A stretch of 64,000 nucleotides of DNA, taken from positions 19,959,381-20,023,380 of the forward strand of contig OX463841.1 in NCBI GenBank assembly GCA_949825065.1. The letters run 5' to 3'. A program made the position numbers and the translations under genes. Below the pieces are notes generated by a model that saw only the letters and a program-made list of their open reading frames with translations, did not search any database and was not told the DNA's origin. This document shows, in pieces, positions 34,850 through 45,724 of the stretch. Positions within the stretch are counted from its first letter, which is position 1; each line of letters opens with the position of its first letter. This DNA is from Odontocerum albicorne (Eukaryota > Arthropoda > Insecta > Trichoptera > Odontoceridae).

Positions 34850-35105
34850 TCAGTACATGGTACATGGTGACGATGCAGTAAGCTGCCGTGTGTGTCAAAT
34901 CTGAATTTAAAAAATCCATAATGGTGATAAGACACTTGAAGATGGTGTCTGCTCTGGTAGGTAGATTATTACAGATGACGACCAAGTTATGCTTTTAATC
35001 GAGAATAATTAGCGTTCTACGACACTTAAGATTACTGATATATTGAAAATATCAATAACCGCCGTCCACGAGAAAATAACATCTAAATATAAAAAAATAC
35101 GTTTC
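34850..35105 (+). pseudogene. mariner transposase N-terminal remnant
   Basis: Broken frames read KIHNGDKTLEDGVCSGR, then ITDDDQVMLLIENN and RSTTLKITDILKISITAVHE. This corresponds to the 'GDxSLEDxxRSGRP...DDxLxxLIExxPRxTTxEIAxxLxISxSTVxxHL' region of SETMAR-type mariners. No catalytic domain and no inverted termini remain. Confidence 0.65.
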
Positions 35106-35109
35106 CATT

Positions 35110-35515
35110 CCACTCCAGCAGCCTCATTTGGACGATGAACCTTTCGTAGTAGTTGGTTTTCGAAGCTCTATAACTTTTGTTGGTCTCTGAGTGTCATGGC
35201 CTACGTTTCGCCCCCATATGTTACTACAGGTAAGATGGCCGAGTTGTATATTTTCAGTTGGGAATACCGAATCAGGTATTTCAGTTAAATACTATATATA
35301 TATATATACTCGTAGTTATATTTCAGATAAATATTGTAGTAAAATGCTGCAGTTTCTTTGATTGCACTTTGGATCATTGTTTGGGTGTCCATGCCCAACT
35401 CATTTTATTGGTGAGGACACTGCCCAGGTACGAGTATGTGAATTTTTCAACCACTTCAATCGCGTCATCTCTCATCATGACGGTATTGAAGAATGGTCTT
35501 CTTAAGCAGTTTAAC
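35110..35515 (-). pseudogene. LINE RT-to-C-terminal fragment
   Basis: The minus strand reads MMRDDAIEVVEKFTYSYLGS and VLTNKMSWA, then, after a frame change, MDTQTMIQSAIKETAAF. 'EKFTYLGS' is the standard block downstream of the RT core in many LINEs. Here two residues (SY) are inserted by an extra six bases that create TACTCGTA (about 35412 on the plus strand). Confidence 0.65.
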
Positions 35516-36294
35516 ATCTAGAAATGCTTAATTCTTTCATTTATTCAATGGTAAATTTGTTGTGAATGGTTGGAGTGTTTATGAATTTTAGCAAAAAAAA
35601 ATGATTACGTCTTTTTGATATACGAGTATAAATATTTTTAATAAGTCTAATATATTGCAATTTGTGGATTGTTTCTGTAAAATTCATTGAGTGTATATGA
35701 ATTCTGAATGACACTTGTTCAAGTTGATGCTTGATGTATTGTTTGATCATAGTATTAAACTATTTTCTTCCGTTGTTTTCTTTTCACTTCTGATCTCTTT
35801 TTATATTTTAGAATCTTGTGATGTTGTAATTGGTGTTAATTTTTTAATGGGCTTAAACAATGAATATGTTGAATTTATTTATTATTTTTTTGTTTGTACG
35901 CAGTTGTACTTTTCTTTCCACGTGAATGTCAAAAGAGACTCTCGGTATGGTACGGTGCGGGCTGCTCGTGTTGAGGAGATCCCGTATCGTATTAATAACT
36001 ATGTACATTGTTAAATTGTATATTTGCATACTTATATGTTGATTAAATTGTTTTATTGTGATTTTACATTTTTATTTGGTTTTAATGTTATTGTTTTAAT
36101 TTGCAGTTCTGGAATATTTGTCTTTTATAATGAATAAAACGATCACAACTTATATTTTTTAATATATTGTAAGGCACAGTGTATCGTTGATAAATAAATA
36201 AAGAAATACATTTCGAATTTAAATATTGATCTAACATGTGGTTTTTTTTAATATGAAAATAACTTTTTTAACAAAATTAAAAAATACAAATATG
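35516..36294. other. No gene seen
   Basis: AT-rich. The 99-codon plus-strand frame at 35715-36014 is Phe-rich with no motif. TACGAGTA at about 35623. Confidence 0.4.
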
Positions 36295-36470
36295 TTCCAA
36301 TCTGGTGGTTGCGAGTTCGATTCCCGTTGGCACGTATATATTTTTAAAATGTTTGTCTGGTTTTCACTTCAAGCCTTTTTCATTCTGGCTGGTTCGAAAA
36401 AATGCCACGTGGCAATAAACCTACCAAGTTGCACGTGTACTATATACTATAGAAAAATAACAAAATAATA
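36295..36470 (+). mobile_element. tRNA-derived SINE copy, head truncated
   Basis: TTGCGAGTTCGATTCCCGTTG is a near-perfect B box. It is followed by TGTCTGGTTTTCACTTCAAG, TTCTGGCTGGTTCG, CCACGTGGCAATAAACCTAC and AAGTTGCACGTG. Confidence 0.88.
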
Positions 36471-37869
36471 TTAATTCAACAAAATCACAGCAAAGATATT
36501 TTTACAAAATTTATTTTTGACTTTCATACACAATGTACTCGCCCGACAAGATACACTAAACCTTTTCATTTTTGTCATGACATATAATAAATAGTTTTAT
36601 TATAATAATACGAATTATTTTTTGTATTCAGGGGGTAGATTATTGTGAGGATACTCTGTAGGATAATCCGTGGCTTAGGCAAAATTTCGGCCCGGAAATC
36701 TGTCAGACTCAACCTATTTGACGGTTGTTTAAAAATATCCCTCGTTTTATGTGGTTGATAAATTCCAAGAAAAATCACGAAAATCAAAATCGCGAAATTC
36801 GATGCAAAAAACTTATACAAAATTGGAAGATTCGTTTTAGAATATCGAAAATTAGTTAAATTTAGGTAGAAAACTCATGTAAATGTCAAATAAAGGTATC
36901 TTGTGAAAAAACATAAAATCAATCTACCAACTTTGTAAAAATAAGAATACAGTAAAATATATTTTATTAAAAATATTATTTTTCGATACACTGGTACTAA
37001 ATATTATACAATATTTAATGTGAAAGGAATATAAAGTGATAAAAATGTAGTCACTGACAATTATAGCATATGTACACGTATCTACTCGTACTTATTGTGT
37101 TGTTCGTCTGCCTCTCCGCTGGCCTGACCCTTAGTGCCTAGTACACTGAGTGAGTAGGCTGACAGGCGGGTGCAGTCTTCTAGATCAGCGGTTCCCAAAC
37201 TAGAGTCCGCGAGGTTATCCCACGGAGTTTGCAAACTCTTTCAGAAGTACAAGCTCGAATAATGACATAAACAGAGCATTCATGTGGCTATTAGTAGGTA
37301 CCTCCACCTCCACTAACAGACAAGCTAGTTAGTTATACTCGTACATCAGGGGCGGGGCGGTGAGCAATATGCCAACTTAAGGTAGCGGGTAGGAAATATA
37401 AATTTATTGCATAAATCATCTAAATTTTTACAATGTAAAAAAATAAAAGGTTGTTTTATTTTTTTTAAACTCAACATAGTAAATTTATTGATTGGGGCCC
37501 ATAGCAATTAAGCCAGAGGCCAAGGGAGTCTCTAGTGAAAAAAATTAGGACCCGCTAATAACACGGACCAAATAATATGGAAATCGGTGGTGTTTTAAAA
37601 AAATACATATTTTTCTTAACCGCGTTAAAGAGAAATATGCTTGGACAATGATTTTCTTGTGTTAAATAGGGATTTGAACCATAAAATAAATAATATATAA
37701 ACATGAGAAAGAGGAGATGAACGGTTATTAATTGACTATTTGTACAATACATGGATTATTCGCTGCAAATGAGCATTTTTGATACAAGAGTGTTCAGATG
37801 AGCAGATATTGGCTCATACCATTATCTAGTGGTGAGCAGAATAAACATTTTCCATGATTGGCGTTCTTT
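36471..37869. other. No gene; hAT-like terminus at 37187
   Basis: AT-rich apart from 37080-37380. CAGCGGTTCCCAAACT at about 37187 looks like one terminus of a hAT element, but I found no partner terminus in the window. TACTCGTA at about 37083 and 37335. Confidence 0.45.
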
Positions 37870-39400
37870 CGGCCATGAGAATCAGATTCGAGAAACTGCA
37901 AGATGATGTGAAGAAAGAAATTTAGAAAGATTGTAGAAGATCAAAAAAATAATAAGTGAGAACTAAATATTGGAGAAGAATTAATGAGAAGGAAAATATA
38001 TTGGAGGCCATAGCAAAATATGTTTGTTGACTGTTAAAAAGGGACAAGGAAGTTTAAAACTGCGTAAAAGGGAAAAATTATACATGGAGATTATTTATCG
38101 AATCAAGAACAGTAAATATTGATAAATCAATAAAAGGAAGAGTAAATAAAAAGATTGGTTGAGAAAAGAAAGAAGAAACTTGGAGATGAAGAAGGCAAAA
38201 AGTTGAGTATTAATGCAGAAGGGAATATGAACATATTTTGAAAAGAAGTAAGTAAAATGAGAGGAGAAATTAGACGAGTGGTTGAGTAGAATCGAATACA
38301 AGATTGGAAAGGTTTAACAAGGAATAGTTCCCTCAAGACGAAATGAATATTTCGACGAACTGTACGAAAGTGGTGATTAGAGTAGTATAAATAATGATGA
38401 GTCTGGTACAGTTGAAAATGATAAGCGTTTGGGAAATATAAATGAGATTAGTCGAGATGAAGTACGAATGGCTATAAGACATGGAATAAGGGAAAAGCGT
38501 CAGGTTATGATGAAGTGAGTAATGAACTAAAAATTTGTTGGGGAACAAATGATTAAGTGCCAAACAGTTTTTCAACAAATTTTGAGAATCTGTCTACACA
38601 CCGAAAGACTAGAAGAATGCAGTAATTGCCCCGTTATATAAAGGTAAGGGTTCAAGAATAGAGTGTGAAAGTTACAAACCCATTATCTTACTGAATGTAA
38701 TAAGAAAAACCATAATAAAAAGAGAACAGAAAGACTGAAAAGAAAGTGATGGATGCTCAGGGTGCTTTTTTAAGTGGAAGAGGATGAATGGATCTGATTT
38801 TCTCTTTGCATATGCTTGTGTATATGGCGAAAAATAAAAAAAGGTACTTTTGAATGATATGGTGTTAAATTTAAATTGATACGTGGTATTGCGTCATTAT
38901 ATGCTAATGGTAGAGCATGTACTTATGTGAACGGTTCCTTGAAAGAGGGGTTTAATATTTCAAAAGGGTAGAGCGAGAATGCGTTATGTCACTCTGTGTA
39001 TTTAATATTTACATAATTTCATGCGTAGAGGAACTAAAGAGGTCAATAGGTGGTATATAATTGAATTAACGGAAAATGAGGATGAATTACAGAGACTGAT
39101 AATAAGATTGTACGAGAGATGTAAACAGAAAGATCTAAGAAGAATGTCGCTTAATCCAAAGCCACGGTGATAGAAAGTGTGAAAGGAAAAGTTAATGCGA
39201 TATATGGGTGAAAAGTTAAAGATTAGAGCACATTAAGGAACTCGCTATTTGGATAGTATTTTCTCAGATGATGGAAGAGTTACAACAGATATCGAATGAC
39301 GTATACACATATATGCTATGGGAGAAATAGGCGTACATCGTCACAGAAAAATAACGAGAGTTAAATTGAATTGATAAAGTAGTCACATTTTCACTTATCG
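37870..39400 (+). pseudogene. LINE family A, linker and RT domain, heavily decayed
   Basis: A long non-LTR retrotransposon relic with many stops. In order: KKLGDEEGKKLSINAEGN and KEVSKMRGEIRRVVE (endonuclease-RT linker), REYFDELYESGD-type sequence near 38345, SRDEVRMAIR and ASGYDEVSNEL. Then IAPLYKGKGSRIECESYKPI (RT finger region, about 38630-38690), a MDGCSG-like stretch, RGIASLYANGRACTYVNGSL (about 38880-38945), GFNISKG, and ENEDELQRLIIRLYERCKQK (39080-39135). It ends with LDSIFSDDGRVTTDIE near 39250. The YADD core is not readable. Same family as 13.3 kb, 32.5-33.4 kb, 40.8-41.5 kb and 60.7 kb. Confidence 0.75.
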
Positions 39401-39729
39401 GGACGAGTCACTTTTTAATATTATTAAACCACTTTGAATGGAAAAAATTAAACTGTTTTATTCCGTTAATAGCTAACACACTTTCTGAAAAACATTTTTC
39501 AAATTAGATTTTATTTTTCGGGCACAAAATATATTTTAATAATTTCATATGAATAAAAGAACTACATTATACCAAATCTTCACCCACTGAGGCCTATTTG
39601 GTAAAATGTTTACATATTTCATAAACATACTCGTAGGTAGGATACCAATAATAATTATGAAATTATTTTAAAACAATACCCCCGGCAGATATATTTGCAT
39701 GAAAACGTAACATAATAAATAAATCAAAA

Positions 39730-39875
39730 GTCGGCCTTCAAGCTCGGGGGTGGGGGGGGGGGTTGATTCCTGTTGGTACCAAGATTTTTCAAAAAAGGTT
39801 CAAAGGTTTAAAATATATCGGGTTGGTTGAAAGAGATTACCACATGGGAATAATCCCGTTAAATCAAAATTGATG
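39730..39875 (+). mobile_element. tRNA-derived SINE copy
   Basis: GTCGGCCTTCAAGCTCGGGG, a G-run (39749-39761), TTGATTCCTGTTGGTACC (B box), then GGGTTGGTTGAAAGAGATTAC, CACATGGGAATAATCCC and the tail. Confidence 0.8.
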
Positions 39876-39884
39876 ATGCGGACA

Positions 39885-40080
39885 TGTTGAAAAATGTGAC
39901 AGGGAAATAACATTGTCTTCGGCTCTTTATATGGAAATAACATTGTAATCAAGCCTTTCGATTAAAACCAGTGGAGCAGGCAAGCAACTCAAAGTTCGCT
40001 TTCAAATCTGATGGAAATACTACCGCACATGGATAGGCTACAAAATTTACACACATTTAGTGCGTGTGAATAACGTTACC
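39885..40080. repeat. Dispersed repeat family B, third copy
   Basis: GGAAATAACATTGTCTTCGGC is present twice in degraded form, then AATCAAGCCTTTCGATTAAAACC and AAGTTCGCTTTC, ending TGCGTGTGAATAACG. These motifs parallel 10530-10690 and 33430-33560. Confidence 0.5.
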
Positions 40081-40081
40081 A

Positions 40082-40175
40082 GACGACCTCTTTTACCAGA
40101 CTGGGATCATATATATTTTTCTATGCCAATGGTAATCGAACCCGCGACCCTTGGGTGAAAGACCAGCAAGACAAA
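40082..40175 (-). mobile_element. tRNA-derived SINE fragment
   Basis: In plus orientation TACCAGACTGGGATC and AATGGTAATCGAACCCGCG, then ACCCTTGGGTGAAAGACC. This is the tRNA-like half (B box) in reverse. Confidence 0.75.
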
Positions 40176-40189
40176 TGTAGAGTTTAAAG

Positions 40190-40460
40190 GAAAACCCAAA
40201 GTAACTGAAATTTTGAAATTTGTAGATAAACAGAAGAAAGTGATAGTGAACAGGTTATGTGACGCCGAAAGATGAAACTATTGAATAAGAATATGGAGAC
40301 TCTGGATTATATTCTAAAACCAAGGTAGACAACGAGCAAGGTGGACAAACGATATTGCAGCGGTATCAGGAAGAAAATGGGGGCACAAAGCTGAACTGGA
40401 CGCGTAGAGTTAGGTAGAAGACCTTGGGAGAGGTATATGAGTATGTTCAATAAACCCTGA
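40190..40460 (+). pseudogene. LINE C-terminal fragment
   Basis: RARWTNDIAAVSGRKWGHKA matches the 'RPKTRWTDDIxxVAGxxWMxxAxDRxxW' end of a LINE ORF2, followed by a frameshifted LGEVYEYVQ-like terminus. It differs from LINE family A. Confidence 0.6.
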
Positions 40461-40739
40461 GAGCCCGAGAATGATTATAATGTGTGAATACGAGCAAATT
40501 AAGAAGAACTCACAATAACAAAAAAATTAAAAATTCATGTGAAAAATATTTAAAATTTGATGAAAATATTATATAATACTATATGTTGTAATATGGACCG
40601 AAATCATAACATATATTGATACATTGTCTAATGTCAATCAAGAGATGGGCAAATGCTAGTTTATTGTATCTTATTTCAGAACACAACTACAATTCTCGGT
40701 CAATTCTGTATTTGATAATAGTATATTTTTATATGAATG

Positions 40740-41490
40740 TGGAAAGGTCAGGAGTTGAACAAATGCGTGCACTGAGAAAGGAAAGGAAAGGCTGAAAGGA
40801 GCTGAACAAATGCGTGCACTGAGAAAACCGGGGGGAATTATTTATCACAGAATACGGAATGAAGGGATAAGGGATGTATGTTCACTTAAGGCTGATATGT
40901 CGATCGTCCAGTTCATTACTCAGACAACTCCAAATAACCTGTTTTGCGATAATGAGAAAAGCAATATTATAATCGTCACCATAAATCAAATACTATTCAT
41001 TTTTGCCCGAGTTTTATATATTTTATCAATAGATGTTGATAAAATGTATTGATAAAATATATAAAACTCGGGCAAAAATTAATAGTATTTGATTTATGGT
41101 GACGATTATAATATTGCTTTTCTCATTATCGCAAAACAGATTATTTGGAGTTGTCTGAGTAATGAACTGGACGATTGATGTGTTGAGTGATATGAAAAAG
41201 AGCAATATTAGATGGTTTGGGAATGTAGACCGAATGAATGAAGCAAGACTTACAAAACAAATGTATTGTGCAAATATGAGTGGATGACGTGGAAGAAGAC
41301 CAAGGAAAGTATGATAGGATCAAGTGAATGATATTTTGAAAGAAGGAAATGTAGAAAGTAAAAAAATATTAGGAATTGTACGAGAAGGTGTATGGATGTA
41401 GAAGGGGTGAAGGATATGTATCTAGATACGCTGGCGGGAAGTCTGGCGCTCTGTCATCTCTGCTCACCCCGATAGAAAAATGGCCTGATA
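40740..41490 (+). pseudogene. LINE family A C-terminus, split by a foldback element
   Basis: Upstream of the hairpin: IRNEGIRDVCSLKADMS (40840-40900). Downstream: DVLSDMKKSNIRWFGNVDRM and NEARLTKQMYCANMSG (41175-41285), RGRRPRKV, then DQVNDILKEGNVESKKI and a frameshifted WREVWRSVISAHPDRKMA (to about 41480). This is the usual C-terminus 'RWFGHVERMNEERLTK...GRGRPRK...DQV...LK' of an insect LINE. The two halves are contiguous in the family, so the 269-bp foldback at 40905-41173 was inserted into the coding sequence. A short tandem duplication (GAACAAATGCGTGCACTGAG at about 40757 and 40804) precedes it. Confidence 0.75.
40905..41173. mobile_element. Foldback element, 127-bp arms
   Basis: Arms 40905-41031 and 41047-41173 are reverse complements with only two mismatches seen, around a 15-bp loop. 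The ends read CGTCCAGTTCATTACTCAG. It interrupts LINE family A. The very low arm divergence implies a recent origin or gene conversion between the arms. Confidence 0.95.
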
Positions 41491-41514
41491 GTATGTATGT
41501 TATGCATATTTTTT

Positions 41515-41600
41515 TTATGTATGTATAACTGTTTTGGTTCTGGTTGGTTGGAAGAGATTGCCAGATTGTATTTGCAATAAAAGTGTTAAATAAATAAAAC
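41515..41600 (+). mobile_element. LINE/SINE-type 3' tail
   Basis: TTTTGGTTCTGGTTGGTTGG, AAGAGATTGCCAG, then TTGTATTTGCAATAAAAGTG and TTAAATAAATAAA. This is the tail shared by the SINEs and the LINE at 51.7-52.2 kb, without a tRNA-like head. Confidence 0.7.
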
Positions 41601-41689
41601 TGCATATTGTATAGTAAAAACTCATTAAAAACGGTTCAGTATTTTGTTGTAGAATTCATACCAGCACACATTATTACAAGGGATATCTA

Positions 41690-42240
41690 TAATTGTATCT
41701 TGTATTTTTTTAAACAAATAAGTAGGTATTTCTGAATACCCCTAAAGATGAGTCGCATATGATTTGAAACTAGTTGGCTTAAATATGATATATGTTTTCA
41801 AATGGATTAAACAGTGTTTACATTTTTTTTTAAATTTAATGTACATGAATTTTCAGTGTTAACGCAAATCTAGAAATATTATGTATTTATTTAATATAAA
41901 TGTATATTGTACTCGTATAATAAAAAGTAATAAATAAGTTTGATTACTTTTATATTGAATTGAATCCAGCGAACAATACTTACTGTAAATATAATAAAGG
42001 ATATACTCGTATATATCATATAACTGTATCTCGTATACTAAAACATGTAATAAATAAGGTTGAGTACTTGGACATTGAATGAAATCCTACGAACAACACT
42101 TTTCGTAAATACAACTAAGGATATATGTATCTTGTATAATAAGAATTGTTATAAATAAGGTTTAGTACTTTGCTATGGAATTCATTCCAGTGAAGTATTA
42201 TACTATTGCAAAAAATAAAAATTACACTCGTATTTTAAAA
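41690..42240. repeat. Diverged tandem repeat, unit roughly 90-130 bp
   Basis: Three to four related blocks, each with TGTATCTTGTATAATAA-like, GTAATAAATAAGGTT, TTGAATGAAATCC and CGAACAATACTT motifs, begin near 41690, 41900, 42030 and 42125. Some copies contain TACTCGTA (about 41911 and 42005) where others read TATCTTGTA or TATCTCGTA. Confidence 0.7.
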
Positions 42241-45200
42241 CACATAAAGAAATGTGCCTCTCTCTGTGTTTCTGACTTAACCATTCACAATAAACTTCCA
42301 ACAATATGAAACAAGCAAATAATCTAATATGTTACAACTATCATAGTTACAGTACTGCTTGCATTCGATTCACGCCAAGCTAGCATGCACCACAGGTTTG
42401 ATTCCAGGCAGATTAACATCTGGGCGGGTTTTACACTTAGACCATTTTAAATCTTAATTTCTTTTTTGTAGCGTATATACTGCTTACCAAAAAGTATTTT
42501 AGAGCTATTAAGCAACACACAAATAGGGTTATATAAATCATCTTGCCATCGCGACTTTGGGTTTGATCTGGCAAGACTGTTTGCTTGCTGAAGTGCAACA
42601 TTTTGTGTATAACCAACCAATACCCGCACTGGTGTATTCTATCCATAAGATAACTGACAACCATACTCGATCACGAAGGATAGCCTATCGTATCGTAGTT
42701 ACAACAACAGCAAATACTAGATTCGTCAAGCGCTATTTCATTCATCACCTCAAGAATATTTTTTAAATGTTACAGCACGTTAACGCCTCTTAAAAATAAT
42801 TTCAGATAAAATGGTATATGATTAAAACTGGGAAACCAATAACAAATAACAAGCTCACTATATTGGCAATGGGATTGTTCCCTCCGATGTTTATTATGGA
42901 AAAAAGTGACATAGAACGATAAACTCTATGGGACTGGTTATTAAAAATTTCGATTCAAAATTTCAAAGCGTTTCATTCGAAGTTTTTATCTTTGAAAGAT
43001 TATTTATATAATGCTCGTACGAGTACGTGGGTAGAAAAGGAAAGTTTATAATTGAGCTCCAAAGAAGAAAATCTTTTAATTTACTAATAGCTGCTGGGCT
43101 TAAAAACTTATTTACGATTCTTTGGTTATTTTTTTTGTTTTTATTATCAACAGTAAAAAATTACTCGTTTTTAATAGGAAGGTGGTTCACCTTAAATAAC
43201 AATGTTCCCATGCTAAAACTCTTAATTTTGTAGATATAGAGAACCACTCACTAGGCAAGGCCTGTGACGAAGTGGTTTAATTCCTAAATCACAAATTTCA
43301 CTACTTTTCGTTCATTAATTACGGGCTCCCCCTTCTATTGGTGGGGTTATATCTCGGTTGGGAGCATGTTATGAGTTGAGCACAGAACTTTAGATAGTTT
43401 GTCTCTCGAATGTTTTTTATCCATTGCCTTAACGTATATGTATAATTTCATGGTATATATTTGCATACTATATTGGTATCAATAAACCTATTATGTATTT
43501 ATTTATTTCTATTTGATTTTATACATTAATAAATTTAATTTTTATTTGATTTTATATATTACTAAATACTAAAACACTCATTTGTGTTCGATCCAGTTTT
43601 TTTCGACAATCCACAAAGCATTCATTAAAATTTACATATTTCAATAGAAAAGCGGATTGTACAGTACAAGTACATAACATTGCAAAACACCCTCTATTTT
43701 AGGTACTGAGAACAGCTTCACCAGGCAAGGCCTGTGACGATGCGACCTCACTCTTTAATAACAAATTTCATATATTTATCCCTAACACTAATACTCTCAG
43801 CTGAAACATTCACACCCGGCTTACACATTCTCACACAATTAAATCCAACCTATCACATACACAACTTCATCTGCATAGTACTCTCAACAACCACATCCAA
43901 ATCATATCCAACAACTCCTCACCAGTTCCTCTACATTCGCATCAGTTATTCACTCACATCAGTTATTCACTCACGTTCAGACTCCTAAAAGCAAATCAAT
44001 CCTCGCTCTCCCAATATCAAAGAGCCACACTGTTATTTTTTTTTAAATTATGAAACTGTAAATATCACTACTGTCTCGAAGGATTTTTTGTAAAATATTG
44101 GCGCTAGGAGCTGCATGTTCCTCCTCCCAAATAATGTATGAATTCGCGACGTTAGAATTAATTCAGTGTGTCGCCTATAGTTCTATGATTGCGCTCTAAC
44201 TTTTTTCTATTTGTCAGTAAATTCCAATTATTCGATATTTTCCTCGCGACTGTTGTTTCGAGCTGTTTCTCAAAGCACTTCATGAATGAAATTCAAGGCG
44301 AGAATAAAACTTATCATAGCATAAATAACAACTATTAAGAGCATCTCCAATCTCAAACGGGATGACTTAACTGAATGAATTTTCATATTAAATCAAATTA
44401 TTATAATTTTGTAAATGTATTATATGATATAATAAGGTATAACGTGTGTCAACATTATTATAAAATAAAATTAAACAAAACTTGAAAAAATAAATATGGA
44501 GATAATTTGTATCTGCTGCAGCTTTCTTACTCTTTAAATGTATGCAAATCAGCTATTAAATCTCAACAAAACATAATTCATGTGAAATAATGAAAACAAA
44601 ACCAATCAGAAAGAAAAATCCATCGGATATTGAACTAGTCTAGCATTTATTGTATCATTACACTTTTGTTTTATGTATACAGTAAAACCTCGGGGGCTTA
44701 TTTCTATACGGCAATCTCTTCCAATCAACATGAAAATAAATGTTGATACCAAATTCATTAAAAATCGGGTTCAGTGTGGTTTGTATTTTAACATATTTAC
44801 AGTTGGTTGTAAAAGATTACCACGTGGTAATAAACTAAAAAGCTTGTTGTGTACAATGAAAGCATAATAAAATATAAAATCATTGGCTCAGAGGCTTATT
44901 TTACATTGAAAATTCTTATATTTTTAATGTCAACATTACTTTAATGTAATTCTGATAAAGATTACGTTTTTTAATCTTAATGAGGTAAAATCTGGCGAGA
45001 AACGAAAGATGGATAACTGTTGAAAAATAAGGTCATCAAGTGAGCGAGGCATTCGAGACTTTTACTAAAAAAAAACCGGACGACAGTGGTTATGGCTGGG
45101 AATCGTAAGTCATTGTACAGATATGTATCGCTTCGAAGTTGCAAAATATGTGCAAGGTTCAACAAATAAATACGAAACGAAACTACAAGCAAATTCCTTC

Positions 45201-45472
45201 GTCGAATGCGAAACACCCAATACAAAAAAAAATACTTTCCACTCCACGAAGTAATTCAAAGAATTATTTCATCACGACCCGGTGTACTCGTATATAAGCT
45301 ACTTACGACTGTAGCAAGTATTTTTAAATTTTAAGAAATTATATTTTAAATTCAAGTGAACATGCAAAAACAAAAACGTCTTATAATTAAGAATAGTTTG
45401 TTGGTGTATTTGCAGTATCTTGAAAATATTGTGTAACTGTAAAATACATTTTATTCTTTAATTATACAATTT
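42241..45472. other. No gene recognised; scattered short repeats
   Basis: AT-rich. AGGCAAGGCCTGTGACGA occurs at about 43254 and 43725, each followed by a similar block, so it marks a short dispersed repeat. GGTTTGATTCCAGG near 42391 is B-box-like without a clear head. A frame near 42640-42765 (HTRSRRIAYRIV) faintly resembles a LINE 3' end. 43734-44010 is unusually rich in TCA/CAT on the plus strand with no identifiable product. Confidence 0.4.
44700..44880 (+). mobile_element. Degraded SINE/LINE tail
   Basis: Two partial tails: CTATACGGCAATCTCTTCCAA (reverse sense) and TTGGTTGTAAAAGATTACCAC, then GTGGTAATAAACTAAAAAGC and TGTGTACAATGAAAGC (forward). Probably two fragments head to head. Confidence 0.55.
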
Positions 45473-45479
45473 AAAAAAA
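45473..45479 (-). terminator. Pol III terminator (T7) of the tRNA gene
   Basis: Seven A on the plus strand give TTTTTTT on the minus strand seven bases after the tRNA 3' end, the standard RNA polymerase III stop. Confidence 0.85.
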
Positions 45480-45486
45480 TACTGAT

Positions 45487-45559
45487 TGGAGGCGCCGGGT
45501 ATCGATCCCGGTACCTCTCACATGCAAAGCGAGCGCTCTACCATCTGAGCTACGCCCCC
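45487..45559 (-). tRNA. tRNA-Ala (anticodon TGC)
   Basis: A 73-nt minus-strand gene, intronless and without encoded CCA. The acceptor stem GGGGGCG pairs with CGCCTCC (one G-T pair) and is followed by discriminator A. The D arm is GCTC...GAGC with the A box TAGCTCAGATGGTA. The anticodon stem is CTCGC/GTGAG with loop TTTGCAT, giving anticodon TGC, which reads GCA and other Ala codons. The T stem CCGGG/CCCGG encloses loop ATCGATA, and the B box is GGGATCGATACC. All stems are intact, so I take it as functional. It is unrelated to the SINE heads, which are far more degenerate. It is the only clear cellular gene in the window. Confidence 0.97.
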
Positions 45560-45724
45560 GTATACAACTTTCGTTGTTTTGCATCGATAATAATTTACGG
45601 CGTAATCTTGATGCAATTTATGATAGTTTTAACAGGAATAAACAATCGCGTAAATACTGCAATTATCGATGCTAATCACTCAATATGAATCTCTAAGTCG
45701 TTTGAAAACCAAATGATGCTCAAA

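Noticed and set aside
35715..36014. 99-codon frame with hydrophobic, membrane-like composition
   Set aside because: The Phe/Leu/Tyr-rich pattern follows from T-rich DNA. No signal peptide pattern, no family motif.
37187..37202. hAT element from CAGCGGTTCCCAAACT
   Set aside because: No matching opposite terminus or 8-bp duplication found in the window, so it is kept only as a note.
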